Positions 9,267 to 21,552 of a stretch of DNA of 31,020 bases are shown piece by piece; the first letter of the stretch is position 1, and every line of letters starts with the position of its first letter. A program made the position numbers and the translations under genes. The DNA comes from Chromera velia (taxonomy: Eukaryota; Sar; Chromeraceae). The notes below the pieces were generated by a model. It saw only the letters and a program-made list of their open reading frames with translations. It was not told the DNA's origin and made no database searches. Location: the NCBI GenBank assembly GCA_018398765.1, contig JAHBMJ010000117.1:12501-43520 (forward strand), given 5' to 3'.

Positions 9267-9927
9267 GTAAGTGATTGCACAAATGAGTAATAGACGGCGG
9301 GATTATAAAGAGCTGCACAGTGAGAAAGATGGTGAGTGAGTAGATGATCCAGTGAGTGCTTGAAAACGAGCTAGAAAACGAGCAGCTGCAACGAGACAAT
9401 ACGACCACCAGAAAGATGAGCCTGCACACGAAATAAGCACCATTCAACGACATGAGCACAATACCAGTCTCCACAATTAACTGACGATTCAAAGCTGCCT
9501 TATCATTCTCCACCACGTGTTCTAAGACCCCACCGACAGCGACGCTCCGGAATGTACGTTACACAACATACCTTCACCACAGCAAATTACAGACAGCTTC
9601 CACCTGCTCCCATAAAACATAGCAGATGATGCATATGTACGTACAGACACAAGAGACGTCGCCTACCTTTGAAATGCACTTCCACCATGAGTTTTTCACA
9701 TCATGAATGCATGGACGGACACCCGATGGGTTGATATTAATGCTCACAGATTCATTCACGTACAGTGTGATTCCCTGATGGACGGATGGATGGACATACA
9801 ATATATATGAATATAATAAACGATACATGCATGCACTCTCATCTCATTCTTCCATGCACCTTTCTACCAGATCTTCACACTCCTAAACAGCTTGGATCAG
9901 CTTGGTTCGCACTCGAACTCCTGAGAA
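9267..9927. other. Intergenic; no gene seen
   Basis: Mixed sequence with short ORFs on both strands that show no protein character. Contains GATGGACGGATGGATGGA-type short repeats near 9778-9795. It probably leads into the promoter of the 10145 gene. Confidence 0.4.
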
Positions 9928-9934
9928 TATAAAA
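9928..9934 (+). promoter_or_regulatory. Candidate TATA box (TATAAAA) for the 10145 gene
   Basis: A TATAAAA lies 211 bp before ATG 10145, in an otherwise mixed-composition stretch. Transcription would start near 9958 and give a leader of about 185 nt. There is no support beyond motif and position. Confidence 0.3.
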
Positions 9935-10144
9935 CACCGTTCTTCCACCCGACAGATATCGTCCAGAAACTGCAAAACTCCCGATCTAGCTCCCGACTCT
10001 ACTTACATCTGAAGGTTTATTCCTTTTTATTATCATCTGACCGTAACTGACCTGCACTCTAACTTACATTGAGAGTCCACCATTTCTACCTCGAAGATTA
10101 CCATTAATTTCTCAAAGAGGACTGGTGACTCCTCGACTACTGCC

Positions 10145-10882
10145 ATGCAACCGCAAGTGGTGCAGGCTTTGTGCACCTGCGCCCCTCCAGGGCAGAGCCC
10201 CTACCATCTGGTTGTCAATCGACGGGACCTGGCGAACGTTGTTCAACCCTTTTACGACGATAAGTACTCGTATGCTATGGGAGGTACCATCGAAAACCGG
10301 GGCTACGAGCTCACGTGGAATGTCCATCGCCCATCCGCTCAGGATGTTAAGCAGGCTAATCTCATCAGGGCCCTCCGTCTCCTCCCAAACGAGTTCAAGC
10401 CCGCCACGGATACCACCTACGTCCGCGACCCCACTTTGAACCACATCGTACCGTCGAATCTTAGCGAGTCTGGGGTTCACTTAATGATCGATCTTGATGC
10501 CGTGACTGACATGATTGATACCGCCCTTGAGAATCTCGCCATCTCCCCCTTTGGCAATGGCCGGGAGAAGTTCTACGACCTCACACCTCTGCTTACATAC
10601 CACGTGTGCAACAAGTCATGCGTTCTGTGGAAGCGAACCGATACTTGAATTTTTTTCGAATGCCCCAGTATGATTTCCAATCGCACATTGTCCAACGGCA
10701 CCCACCTTACGGACCTATGCCCCCTAGAGGGCTTGACCATAAACCTGACCACCTACCTGACCATAATCAACGCGATCAAGTACGTGCGGGTCACTAACGT
10801 GTCGAGCACCAACCATACAGTCTTCAACTCCATCACCGTTGTCAACGAGATTGACTTGGATGCGCAGCAGGACTCTGAATGA
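10145..10882 (+). pseudogene. Unrecognised protein of about 245 codons interrupted by one in-frame TGA
   Basis: ATG 10145 has G at -3 (GCCATGC). The frame runs 167 codons to TGA at 10646-10648, then continues in the same frame for 77 more codons to TGA 10880-10882. Both halves look like real protein. The first has HLVVNRRDLANVVQPFYDDKY and NRGYELTWNVHRPS; the second is rich in beta-type residues (LTINLTTYLTIINAIKYVRV) with several N-X-S/T sites and an acidic tail (DLDAQQDSE). No signal peptide or membrane segment is evident. I do not recognise the family. The TGA could be a CGA (Arg) changed at a CpG, a readthrough stop, a 167-residue protein followed by old coding sequence, or an assembly error. 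Confidence 0.55.
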
Positions 10883-12838
10883 GCGAGTTTAAAACACTCT
10901 GAAGTCGTTAAACATGCATGCGGTCGCCGATGCACATCAACGGGCCTTCTGTACTCATTCAGAATTTACCACTCATGCATGCATATATATATCAGACTGT
11001 TCGATACCCTCCACATATCTCGAAAACATGGATTCATGCAATCCTGGTGCAAACTTTACAGCTTCAGCTCTCAAAAAATCTCTTCAGTCCTGTTGTGCAT
11101 TCTTTGCGAAAAAAATGATCATATGACAGAGAAAATACTTCAAACCGCTCACTGAAACTCACGCAATCATTAGGCATAAGGAGGGTTTCATTCATTCTAT
11201 CAGTACATGGAGCCATGCATGCATGCATATGTAGTTCTACTGACTTCTACTGCTCATACAGCGTTCACATAATTGAAATTCCTTCCACTGAAACACTTGT
11301 TCCTGGCTTTATACGGATCTACTATTCACCGATATGTACTACAAATGAACTAAAATCATAGCGGTGCATTCGATCCTGCAATATAAATCACAATGATCAT
11401 GCGTGTATGTTTTTTTCGTGATTTATCATACCTAACTTATCCTGGTTATCATACGGTCTTACTCCAAGTCAATCATACATTCTTTCAATGTTCTACACCA
11501 TAGAAACAATTGATTTCTTTACATAATTCAATTTTTTGAATAAACATTTATCTTTTACTAGATTCTTTATTATAATTCCTTTTTGAATGAATGATATAAA
11601 AAAAAATTAAACTTATACGTATCTCTAAACTAGTCTCTAGACTGTAGTTCACATGTACACTCAATGTTTATTTCAGAATTATGTAAAAAACATCAATCTA
11701 TTTCACTTCTTTCACATATAACATTATTCCCTGAAAATTTCAGTGAAAATCTCTAACCCTAGTAAATATGAAGTTAATATTCATGTACATGATACTTTTA
11801 TATGTCATACTTATAAAATCTTGTATATGCATATATATGCTCTAATTTTTGTATTCCTATAGTACTTTTTTTCAAGTACAACAAGATATTAAATAGTAGA
11901 AGTTAGAGGCGATATGAGGTGCAGACTTCTCTTCTACAACAGTATATCCCTTCTCCTACGCATAGTTCATTGTATAATGATTTCTTATTTCACTATATTT
12001 TACTAACATACACTTTACTACGACTACATTTAACTGTATGATTCAAATTCATCATATCAACCTGCTTTTAATAATTTTGTTCACCCTTGAAGGTTCGATT
12101 TCATGCTTACTTAGAGCTATACCGGCGCCTGCGAGGTAGTCGCCTGCTTGCTAACAATGCCCCCAGGGCCCCCCGAGGCACTCACCCAACTTGTTGGGTG
12201 TATCTCGTATATAATATATATAAAGAATACGTAAACTTTCCGGGGCCTTCATCCATGCATCCATATCCTTCCATTGCACGCAATCAACTTAGTCAGGCTG
12301 ATGTCACACTGACTCCCCGACAGGAGGCCATGCAGGCCCGCCCTCTAATGATATCATGTACAGCCAAATGTAGAGAGTGGGTGTGATTGCTGGAGTTTCC
12401 GAATTAATGGCAGTATCACTGGACCTCTCGCCACAGAAGCAGAGGCAGCAGACAAAACCTTGAAAAACTTATATATGTGCCGCCCTGAGTTAACACTGGC
12501 AGTTGTAGAATCAAACTGAAACGTCTGGCTAAGTGCAGGATGAAAAGAATGAAAGGAGGCTGTGGGAGATATGTAGAGAAAAGAAATCTCTTTGATCAAG
12601 GCATCAGTTACAAGTTTTGAGTTGAATAACAGATGCAAACAAAATATTTGCAGAACGAACCACAGCCAGGAAGGGTGTTGTACGCATGTTTCCCTTGCAC
12701 TTTGTGGTCGCCCTGTCTGCCGAGGAAAGACACATGATAAAGAGGGGAGAAGTAGGGACACTCTTGGTAGGAGTCTATCAGCTACCTCGTTGGTAGACCT
12801 GTTTTGTAAGGTAAAACCCTGACAGCCCGAGGATGACT
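10883..12838. other. AT-rich intergenic region; no recognised gene
   Basis: About 2 kb, strongly AT-rich from 11100 to 12100, with ATGCATGC repeats near 10978 and 11214. The part from about 12350 to 12838 is less AT-rich and has overlapping ORFs on both strands (a 135-codon one on minus, a 76-codon one on plus), neither of which I recognise. An AAGGTAAAAC donor-like site at about 12808 and a CTGACAG acceptor-like site at about 12826 hint that spliced coding sequence may once have been here. Confidence 0.4.
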
Positions 12839-13462
12839 CTGCGCTGTATGAAAGATTTGAAGGTGGGCTTCGACTTAGATCAGATTGAGAGCCTGCTCAC
12901 AGAGAGGGGGGCTTGCAGTCTGAGAAAAGTAACAGAGTGGACTCCAAAGTAGGACTTAGTGGAATTCAAAGTGACTTTTAAATTAACTATAGTCTAGCTT
13001 CATTATAAAGTAAAACTAGGTTGCTTAAAGCAATCTAGAGCCTTTTAAAGCATTTAAAATCGTTACTCCTGTGCGAATCTACTCAAATATGCTTAAAAGA
13101 TCGGTTGATTAGCTAGGGTGCATGGTGGAAAAAATTATGATCACCGCGGCACGTAGAAGTTAGTGAACATTACCTGCAAAGAAATACACAGGCACAACAC
13201 TAATGGATACGCTCAAAAGCAACGTTTAGCGCCGCCAATCAACTACAAAGAATTGCTTTTTTTGCAAAGGAGACAGTGCAGGAAGGAAGGCTTCATAGCT
13301 AGGTTGGTCAGACCGGACAGGAAGCGGTCAGTGGGGGTTTGAGAGGATTCCAAAGAACAGAGCACAGAGACAACATAATTCTTTTTACAAAGAACTCACA
13401 CTACACAGTGCAAAAGCTTGCAAATCATTCTGTATGTGTCAATGAGAAACTGTAAAAAAGAA

Positions 13463-14734
13463 GGACAGGTCTGTAGGTAGATCCAGATGTTCAGAGAGAG
13501 ACCAGTATGGAGTGCCACAAATGAGAAAGGATGAACGAGTAAAGAGCACTTGCATCGGAATAGTATGGACCGCTTTCAAAGACTGACATATACAGAGCAA
13601 GTGGAAGACATTCAAATGCATAAAAGCTGAGCAATTGGTCTGGGTGGAAAAATGTCTGGCACGACTGAGAGCTGTGTAAAGCTTCAGAAGAGGTGGTCAA
13701 AAAATAGAGGCTCCAGCAGACTCTCCATCGACCCTCTCTCAGTGACCTCCCTTATGCGTTTCTGTCAAGCTCCTAGCAGAACAAAGAAGCTGGATGCTAA
13801 GCAAATCATCATGCAAAACGAGAGAGCAAGCCGCGCTTCTTTAACTGACCTGCAGGTGTCCCCAAGTCTCCGTCTACCAACACTTGCAAACACGGAGGGA
13901 CGGGCGTTCACGTTTTGTGCAGTCAAGGAAGCACTTCTGTCTAGCTTATTCTGCATGCACAAGGTCCCAAAGAAAAGACCAAAAGCCTAAAAAGCAGCGG
14001 GTCCAGACAGGCTGACCTGGGGGTTGACCGCGGGGCTCCCAAGACTGTGACCTGCAAGGAAAGAGTAAGGAGAACGATGAGGGCAGCAGTACTTTAACAC
14101 CTAGATAAGGCCGGCAGCCCTTCCCCGCTTGAATAGAAGGAGCAGCAGCAAGTAGGAAGACGTTGAAAACAAGATTAAGACGGCTGCTGTCCACTGGACC
14201 CACCTGCAAGCTCCACTTCGTGCCGACCCGAGGAGACCAAGCAACACCCGTCTCCTCCAGAGCCCCGAAAGTGCACTCCCGAAAAAAAAGTTAAAACCAA
14301 GAAAACGCTCTGTCAGACATCTTCTAACACCATCAGAAGACGTCTGACAGAGCGCTTTTTATGGCAACATTTATGTGGGAAAAGTCTGTTTACTCAGGGG
14401 TTTAGGACTCCGCAGTTTTGAACCTGTGGACCTTCAACATGGATAAGAGACTTCAGACCCGATTATTGGCCGACAGAGGCAAAGTCGGCTGCGTGCGTCG
14501 AAGGAGCAGGGTGCCGCCACCCCCTCTGGCCCTGTGGCAGCGCCTCTTGAACCTACGATAAGCCCATGTCTGGACTTGGCGGCGGGGGGGTTTGACCCCC
14601 CTGGCCCAAGGTTCAGAAGTGCGGACTTCTGAACCTCGGGGGGGNNNNNNNNNNNNNNNNNNNGGGGGGGGGGGGGGGGTCTGACCCAACTCGAGGTTCC
14701 TGACCCAAAACAGTCAGGGAAGGTGTTCTGTGCC
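13463..14734. other. Central part of the inverted-repeat element, with assembly gap
   Basis: About 1.27 kb between the arms. A 112-codon ORF from ATG 13652 (plus) and an 87-codon ORF (14209-13946, minus) show no known motif and I do not call them genes. A strong hairpin lies at 14306-14354. The 19-N gap at 14645-14663 sits in a G-run that joins CCTCGGGGGG to a run of about 14 G. Confidence 0.5.
14306..14354. repeat. Hairpin: 20-bp stem with one mismatch, 9-nt loop
   Basis: CGCTCTGTCAGACATCTTCT at 14306-14325 pairs with AGAAGACGTCTGACAGAGCG at 14335-14354, with one A/C mismatch, and CTTTTT follows. It is isolated inside the element's central part. It could be a small foldback insertion or an RNA hairpin. 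Confidence 0.85.
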
Positions 14735-15440
14735 ACCTTTTCACAGTTTCTCATTGACACACGCAGAACGATTTGCAAGTTTTTGCACTGTGTAGTGTGA
14801 GTTCTTTGTGAAAAGAATTATAGTATCTCTATGCTCTGTTCTTTGGAATCCTCTCAAACCCCTACTGACCGCTTCCTGTCCAGTCTGACCAGCCTAGCTA
14901 TGAAGACCTCCTTTCTGCACTGTCTTCCTTGCAGACAAAGCAATTCTTTCTAGTTGATTGGCGGCGCTAAACGTTGCTTTTGAGCGTATCCATTAGTGTT
15001 GTGCCTGTGTATTTCTTTGCAGGTAATGTTCACTAACTTCTACGTGCCGCAGTGATCATAATTTTTCCCACCATGCATCCTAGCTAATCAACCGGTCTTT
15101 TGAGCATATTTGAGCAGATTTGTACAGGAATAACGATTTTAAATGCTTTAAAAGGCTCTAGATTGCTTTAAGCAACCTAGTTTTACTTTATAATGAAGCT
15201 AGACTATAGTAAATTTAAAAGTTATTTTGAATTCCACTAAGTCCTACTTTGGAGTCCATTCTGTTAAGTTTATGGAAGCGCTCATTCAACAAGCCAAGAT
15301 ATCAGATCATGCCTCATTGGGTGTCTGCAGGTTCTTTGTGAAGTGTTGCGGATCAGAGCACGCTGCTCAAGAGCATCCTTGTGCATCAGATCTTTGGGCA
15401 GGTCTACTAAAGAGGGTAAGGGGAGAGATAAAGAAGCTCA

Positions 15441-17539
15441 GAGGCTGGCTGTATGGAGGGCTGGAGGTCGGGGTAGGGGAACTCTGGGGGGGAGGTCTGT
15501 GGAGAGAGGGAGGGACCGACCCTCAATGGAAGGGCATGGGTGTTGGGGTTCTTTCTGCTTCTTGGCTGGACAGAGGAGAGGAGAGGAGGGAGGAAGGGAG
15601 GCTAGGAGCTTTGTGCGTGAATGTGATTGGACGTTTCTCTTCTTTTCTTCTCTGTGCATCTTCTTATTCTCTCTCTCCTGCTGGCATCCCTTTTTAGACA
15701 CCTCACACATGTAGTCAGTCAGAATGAATGAATAATGCCTGCATGCCTGTCGGGGAGCACATGCACGAGGGAACAGACACACCTTGAGTACGGCTTGAGG
15801 TGGTGGCAGCCTAACCTGTGGTCGAGAGAACCCCCCGGGCCCGGTCCCGTGTATGTTTCCCCTTCAGTTTCACTCCCTCGTTTGTTTCCTTCATTGGCGT
15901 GTGTCAAGTCTCCTCTTTTGATCCTGAACCCCTGCCGACTTCGCTTTGCTTTGCTTTGCTTTGCTCTGCTCGACTGACTGGCTGACTGACAGTGCATGCA
16001 GGCAGACAGGAAGGCGATATGTAGATGAGACCATGGACATGATATAAGTCTGCACGCGTCGTGAGCCAAAGTAAGCACTCTCAGGCAGGAATCGAGTGAG
16101 CTGACATCCAATCAGATGCTCCACGTTTTTTTTTGGGACCGCGCTCTCTCTCTGTCTTTCCGTTTGTCTATTCACTCACGCACATACGCGAGCACACGGA
16201 GAGTACGGCACATACCTCTGGATACGGGCAGGCGACTTCACAGGTCAAATGTCTCGAGGGTCTCTCCAGAGCCCCCCCTGAGTGCCCATCCACTGGCCTC
16301 AAAGGCCTCAAGTATACTTATACGGGTATTTGTATAAACATAAATAAACACACCCCATCCATACCACCCACGACCACCCCTCATTTGTATAGGCTTTCTC
16401 CCCTCCCTCTTCCCAGCCGATCGTTCGTTTTGTATGAGCATGTGTATAAGTGGACAAGTATAAGTGAGAAGCGATAATAAGCAAATGCATTACGCCCCTG
16501 TACATGTATGTGTATGTCATGGACCGAGTGCGTCCGTGCGTCGTTGCATTCAATTTTATCCGATGCTTCACCGACTGCCTGCAGGACGCTAGCGAGGAGT
16601 AGGAGGGAGGACGGCAGAGTAGCTGGGGCAGCTGGGTTACATGCCTCCGAACTGCAACGAGGCCGAAAGAGATGGACAAGGCTGTATAGGCATTGTGCTG
16701 AGGTGAGTGCTTACAGGGCCTGGATAGTGTATCTTGTGCGATGAAGCCTTTGTCCATATGGTCTTGTGCCGTTTTGGTACCAATGTTTTCTTTGTAACAT
16801 TCGCTGCCTCGCTGCCGGTGCGTGTATGGTACCCGCGAATAGTCCCTTCAGTTTACGGAATGGACGATAAATCAATCAGATATCATTAGTTCTTATTTCA
16901 TCGTGTCCTCTTGCCCTTCTTTCTGTTTGCAAATGAATGCAGCGTTGGTTGAGGTCTTTGCCACATCAGTGGGGAGAGTGGAGGGAGGAGCGGGAGGGCA
17001 TCTGCCGGTGGTGGCCGGGAAGAGTCTGGATCTAGGCGTACTTGGGGCTGGCAGAAGATCTGTGGAAGAGAGCGGTCAGTAAGTGCGTGAGTGAATGAGT
17101 AACTGATTGAGTGGGACCTCTTGTGTTTAAAAGAAAGAGAGCATTGTATGGTCGATGGTATGAGGTGTGTCCAGTCATGTAGGTGGGCGCCCATGCATAT
17201 CTGCCCCTCCCGCCTGCATGCCCGCAGTTCCGCCCCTTTCCCGTCGTGACTGTCACTGTCTTGAGAGACGTCAGCTGAGCGGTCTGTCTCTCTCCATGCA
17301 GCTCTGCACATCCCAGGTCGACCGCCCTCACTCAATACACGCTTGGCTTTTCTGTCAGTGTTGTACGGTCTCTCTTCTTTCCTAGCTGCATGCATGGGCT
17401 CATGCATGTTACGGCCGTTGTGGTCTTCTTCAATTTGTGTATGTTGATTCTCTAGCTGTGTGTCTTCTTTCATTCAAACTGGCTGCAGAGTGGTGTTAAA
17501 CTTCCCCCCATTGTGTTTTTAGTGCGGGGGGGCACCTGC
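15441..17539. repeat. Macrosatellite copy 1 (about 2.09-kb unit)
   Basis: The first copy of a long tandem repeat; the anchor ATGGAGGGCTGGAGGTCGG is at 15453 and returns at 17540. The unit carries a GAGAGGAGAGGAGGGAGG purine tract, a TTTGC pentamer run, a (TCTC)n tract, and AGTATACTTATACGGGTATTTG followed by a short AT stretch. No ORF is kept across copies. It starts right after the possible exon at 15279-15415. Confidence 0.93.
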
Positions 17540-19629
17540 ATGGAGGGCTGGAGGTCGGAGTAGGGGAACTCTGGGGGGGAGGTCTGTAGAGAGAGGGAGG
17601 GACCGATCCTCAATGAAAGGGCGTGGGTGTTGGGGTTCTTTCTGCTTCTTGGCTGGACAGAGGAGAGGAGAGGAGGGAGGAAGGGAGGCCAGGAGCTTTG
17701 TGCGTGAATGTGTTTGGACGTTTCTCTTCTTTCCTTCTCTATGCGTCTTCTTATTCTCTCTCTCCTGCTGGCATCCTTTTTTAGACATCTCACACATGCA
17801 GTCAGTCAGAATGAATGAATGATGCCTGCATGCCTGTCGGGGAGCACATGCACGAGGGAACAGACACACCTTAAGTACGGCTTGAGGTGGTAGTAGCCTA
17901 ACCTGTGGTCGAGAGAACCCCCCGGGTCCCGTGTATGTTTCCCCTTCAGTTTCACTCCCTCGTTTGTTTTCTTCATTGGCGTGTGTCAAGTCTCCTCTTT
18001 TGATCCTGAACCCCTGCCAACTTCGCTTCGCTTTGCTTTGCTTTGCTCTGCTCGACTGACTGGCTGACTGACAGTGTATGGAGGCAGACAAGAAGGCGAC
18101 ATGTAGATGAGACCACGGACATGATATAAGTCTGCGCGCATCGTGAGCCAAAGTAAGCACTCTCAGGCAGGAATCGAGTGAGCTGACATCCAATCAGATG
18201 CTCCACATTTTTTTCTGGGACCGCGCTCTCTCTCTGTCTCTCCGTTTGTCTATTCACTCACTCATGCACGCACGCATACGGAGAGTGCAGCACACACCTC
18301 TGGATACGGGCAGGCGACTTTACAGGTCAAATATCTTAAGGGTCTTTCCAGGACCCCCCTGAGTGCCTATCCACTGGCCTTGAGGGCCTCAAGTATACTT
18401 ATACGGGTATTTGTATAAACATAAATAAACACACCCCATTTATGCCACCCACGACCACCCCTCATTTGCGCAGGCTCTCTCCCCTCCCTCTTCCCGGCCG
18501 ATCGTTCGTTTTACATGAGCACGTGTATAAGTGGACAAGTATAAGTGAGAAACGATAGTAAGCAAATGCATTACACCCCTGTGCATGTATATATATGTCA
18601 CGGACCGAGTGCGTCCATGCGTCGTTGCATTCGATTTTTTATCCGATGCTTCACCGACTGCCTGCAGGATGCTAGCGGAGAGTAGGAGGGAGGACGGCAG
18701 GGTAGCTGGGGCAGCTGGATTGCATACCTCCGAACTGCAACAAGGCCAAAAGAGACGGACAAGGCTGTATAGGCATTGTGCTGAGGTGAGTGCCTGCAGG
18801 GCTGGATGGTGTATCTTGTACGACGAAGCCTTTGTCCGTGTGGTCTTGTGCTGTTGTGGTACCAATGTTGTCTTTGTGACATTCGCTGTCTCGCTGCCGG
18901 TGCGTGCATGGTACCCGCAAATAGTCCCTTCAGTTTACGGAATAAACGATAAATCAATCAGATATTATTGGTTCTTGTTTTATCATGTCCTCTTGCCCTT
19001 CTTTCTGTTTGCAAATGAATGCAGCGTTGGTTGAGGTCTTTAATTGCTGCGTCGGTGGGGAGAGTGGAGGGAGGGGTGGGAGGGCATCTGCCGGTGGTGG
19101 CCGGGAAGAGTCCGAACCTCGGCGCACTTGGGGCTGGTAGAAGATCTGTGGAAGAGAGTGGTCAGTAAGTGCATGAGTGAATGAGTAACTGATTGAGTGG
19201 GTCCTCTTATGTTTAAAAGAAAGAGAGCATTGTATGGTTGATAGTATGAGGTATGTCCAGTCATGTAAGTGGGCGCCCATGCACACCCGCCCCTCCCACC
19301 TACATGCCCGGCCACAGTTCCGCCCCTTTCCCATTATGACTGTCACTGTCTTGAGAGACGTCAGCTGAGCGGTCTGTCTCTCCCTATGTAGCTCTGCACA
19401 TCCCGGGTCGACCGCCCTCACTCAATGCACGCTTGGCTTTTCTGTCAGTGTTGTACGGTCTCTCTTCTTTCCTAGCTGCATGCATGGGCTCATGTATGTT
19501 ACGGCCGTTGTGGTCTTCTTCAATTTGTGTATGTTGATTCTCTAGCTGTATGTCTTCTTTCATTCAAACTGGCTGCAGAGTGGTGTTGAACTTCCCCCCG
19601 TCGTGTTTTTGATGTGGGGGGGCGGCTAC
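17540..19629. repeat. Macrosatellite copy 2
   Basis: A full unit of 2,090 bp, a few percent different from copy 1, mostly transitions and short indels (for example loss of GCCCG near 17929 compared with copy 1). A 224-codon minus-strand ORF at 17519-18193 exists only in this copy, because copies 1 and 3 break it. That argues against coding. Confidence 0.93.
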
Positions 19630-19970
19630 ATGGAGGGCTGGAGGTCGGGGTAGGGGAACTCTGGGGGAGAGGTCTGTGGAGAGAGGGAGAGTCCGACCCT
19701 TAATGGAAGGGCGTGGGTGTTGGGGTTCTTTCTGCTTCTTGGCCGGACAGAGGAGAGGAGAGGAGGGAGGAAGGGACGCCAGGAGCTTTGAGCATGAGTG
19801 TGACTGGACATTTCTCTTCTTTCCTTCTCTGTGCATCTTCTTGTTCTCTGTCTGCTGCTGGTGTCTCTTTTCAGACACCTCACGCATGCAGTCAGTCAGA
19901 ATGAATGAATGATGCCTGCATAAACTGACTGTACTGACAATTAAAACTTCTGTACTAGAAAGTGACTTTT

Positions 19971-21552
19971 AATTTTTTATATATTACACTAAATTTTATA
20001 TAAAAAATTAAGTCTTTAAAGCACTTAGAATGATTCTATTTATTGTTTCTTACCTGTATGAAAGTATGAACAACTTTTAAAGATAAGGTTTAATGGGTTT
20101 GTGGTGTATATGTTAGAAATTATTGGACGAAAGAGTTATAGTATATTGATATGTCGGGGAGTGATTACAGACTCTGCAGGCATGTGACAATGCGCAGTGT
20201 AATGCACAAACAAGCTAACTTTTACTTTTAATGGAATACGCTGAATCTGCATACTGATATAAGGAGGGAGCACACAGCGGGCAACCCCCATGAAAGGTAA
20301 GAATGAATGTCCGCAAACAGATCTGCCGATTTAATACCCACAGAAAGCAGTTCCACCAAATAAATGTTGAGCACTATGACCGTGCAAGAGGTAAATGCTT
20401 AGCTTTTAAAAGTCTGATCGATCTATGGTCTCTAGCCAGAGGGCCTTGCGCATGACCGGCCATCATAGCGTTCTTGGTGAGGCCCGGCACTAGCCACTGG
20501 GTCTTAATCCACCCAGGAGCCCTACCTCCAAATTCTCATGCAAACAAGAGCTATGCCTCACTCCCTCAACTTCAGATCACCCGAGATTATCAGTCGTAAT
20601 GCTTCCTTACGAAACCTAAGCACCGACAAACGGTCCTCCAAGAAAGGCTCAGTCTGACCTGCAGCACAGATATGCAAAAATTCATAAAGTGGCTCACCTT
20701 CTAGCCATCCAAAGCTGGCCCCCCTAGCTGGCCCCCTCATCTAGAAAGCCTTTCCAGCTCCTCATCTAGAGCTTGTTAGAGCGCATGCACGGAAGGGATT
20801 CAATGGAAGCTTTATTGGGGCAACTTCGTAGGCCCCTTTGCGTGGAGACGGGCCGTGCCCTTCGTGATGGAAGATCGAAATTGCCCTCTCAAGACAACCA
20901 GTAGAGTGAATGTCATAAACCCAAGAAAAAGCAAAGAAACCAATCTTTTAGGCTTTCGATAAAGCCTACTTTTATCGCTAGAGAGCAAGTCTGTGTGACG
21001 GGAGAGAGACGGTACTAGGTCGTGCTCTGATCAACTTGAAACATTCGACGGAAAGCCGATTTTGGGAGCCGATTTTAGATTGGCCAACCATATGTGACAG
21101 CCCCAGAAGGCAAGCTACGCGTTGTGGGCCAGGGCCCGGCCGGCCACCAAGGCCAAAAAGCACTTCCCAGCTGCGCGCTGACCCATCAAAATGCCGATCT
21201 GAAAAATTCTCAGTCAGGTCTTTAGAAAGTTCTCCTCCACTCAGAAAGTCGGGTCAACAGAATGGGCCTCTATCCACAAAATCTTGTTGTTAAACATTCC
21301 ATTGAATTGTATTGGATGGCTTGACAACGACGAAATCATGTTCAGCTTCTTATTCCAGAACCTTATTTTTGGAGGGGTTACAGATTCCGGAGTTTTGTCC
21401 CCCTCTGGTATCTGTGTTAGCTGAACACCTCTGGTTGCTCGTGGGAGTGGTTGCCTCGGTGCAAAGGAGTTGTCCGACAACTAGAAGGGTTGCCAGACTG
21501 GTTTAGATCGCGCAATCAGGTCAGTTCATTTTATGTCATTCCACTAGCAACA
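19971..21552. other. Left part of the 3.5-kb element; no gene
   Basis: The AT-rich end is followed by mixed sequence at 20250-21500. ORFs of 60-85 codons occur on both strands with no recognised motif. Nothing indicates rRNA, snRNA or a transposase. Confidence 0.4.

Larger units (their letters stand above)
12917..15278. mobile_element. 2.36-kb element with long inverted repeats (arms about 530 bp)
   Basis: The left arm (about 12917-13462) reappears reversed at about 14735-15278. Paired blocks include GTGGACTCCAAAGTAGGACT/AGTCCTACTTTGGAGTCCAT at the outside, the CTTTAAGCAACCTAG block, GCCGCCAATCAACTA/TAGTTGATTGGCGGC and CAGTTTCTCATTGACACA inside. Divergence between arms is modest, with few indels. 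This is a foldback-type element or a decayed transposon with long TIRs. No target duplication could be settled. The middle carries no recognisable transposase. Confidence 0.85.
12839..15415 (+). pseudogene. Possible exon split by the inverted-repeat element (12839-12916 and 15279-15415)
   Basis: Just left of the inverted repeat the plus strand reads MKDLKVGFDLDQIESLLTER (ATG 12848). Just right of it reads MEALIQQAKISDHASLGVCR and on through DLWAGLLKR, ending at a donor-like AGAGGGTAAGG at about 15415. Both pieces look like protein and both are open on the same strand, as if the element had landed in one exon. I do not recognise the protein, and the two pieces need not belong together. This is a weak inference from composition only. 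Confidence 0.22.

Noticed and set aside
8594-9516. Long ORFs of 190-262 codons (SLHSLH, TPLTPL, STHSTH) and a GVSGVS ORF
   Set aside because: They are frame artefacts of a 9-bp minisatellite; all frames are open and the proteins are pure repeats.
12087-12200. tRNA-like GGTTCGATTTC motif near 12091
   Set aside because: Only a partial B-box; no matching stems or A-box were found around it.
13652-13990. 112-codon ORF in the centre of the long inverted-repeat element as a transposase
   Set aside because: No catalytic motif and too short; the composition is not clearly that of a protein.
17519-18193. 224-codon minus-strand ORF in the macrosatellite
   Set aside because: The frame is broken in copies 1 and 3 by indels and stops, so it is not conserved as coding sequence.
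20250-20760. Possible rRNA or snRNA fragment in the 3.5-kb element
   Set aside because: No recognised rRNA core sequence or snRNA motif; only mixed sequence with short ORFs.
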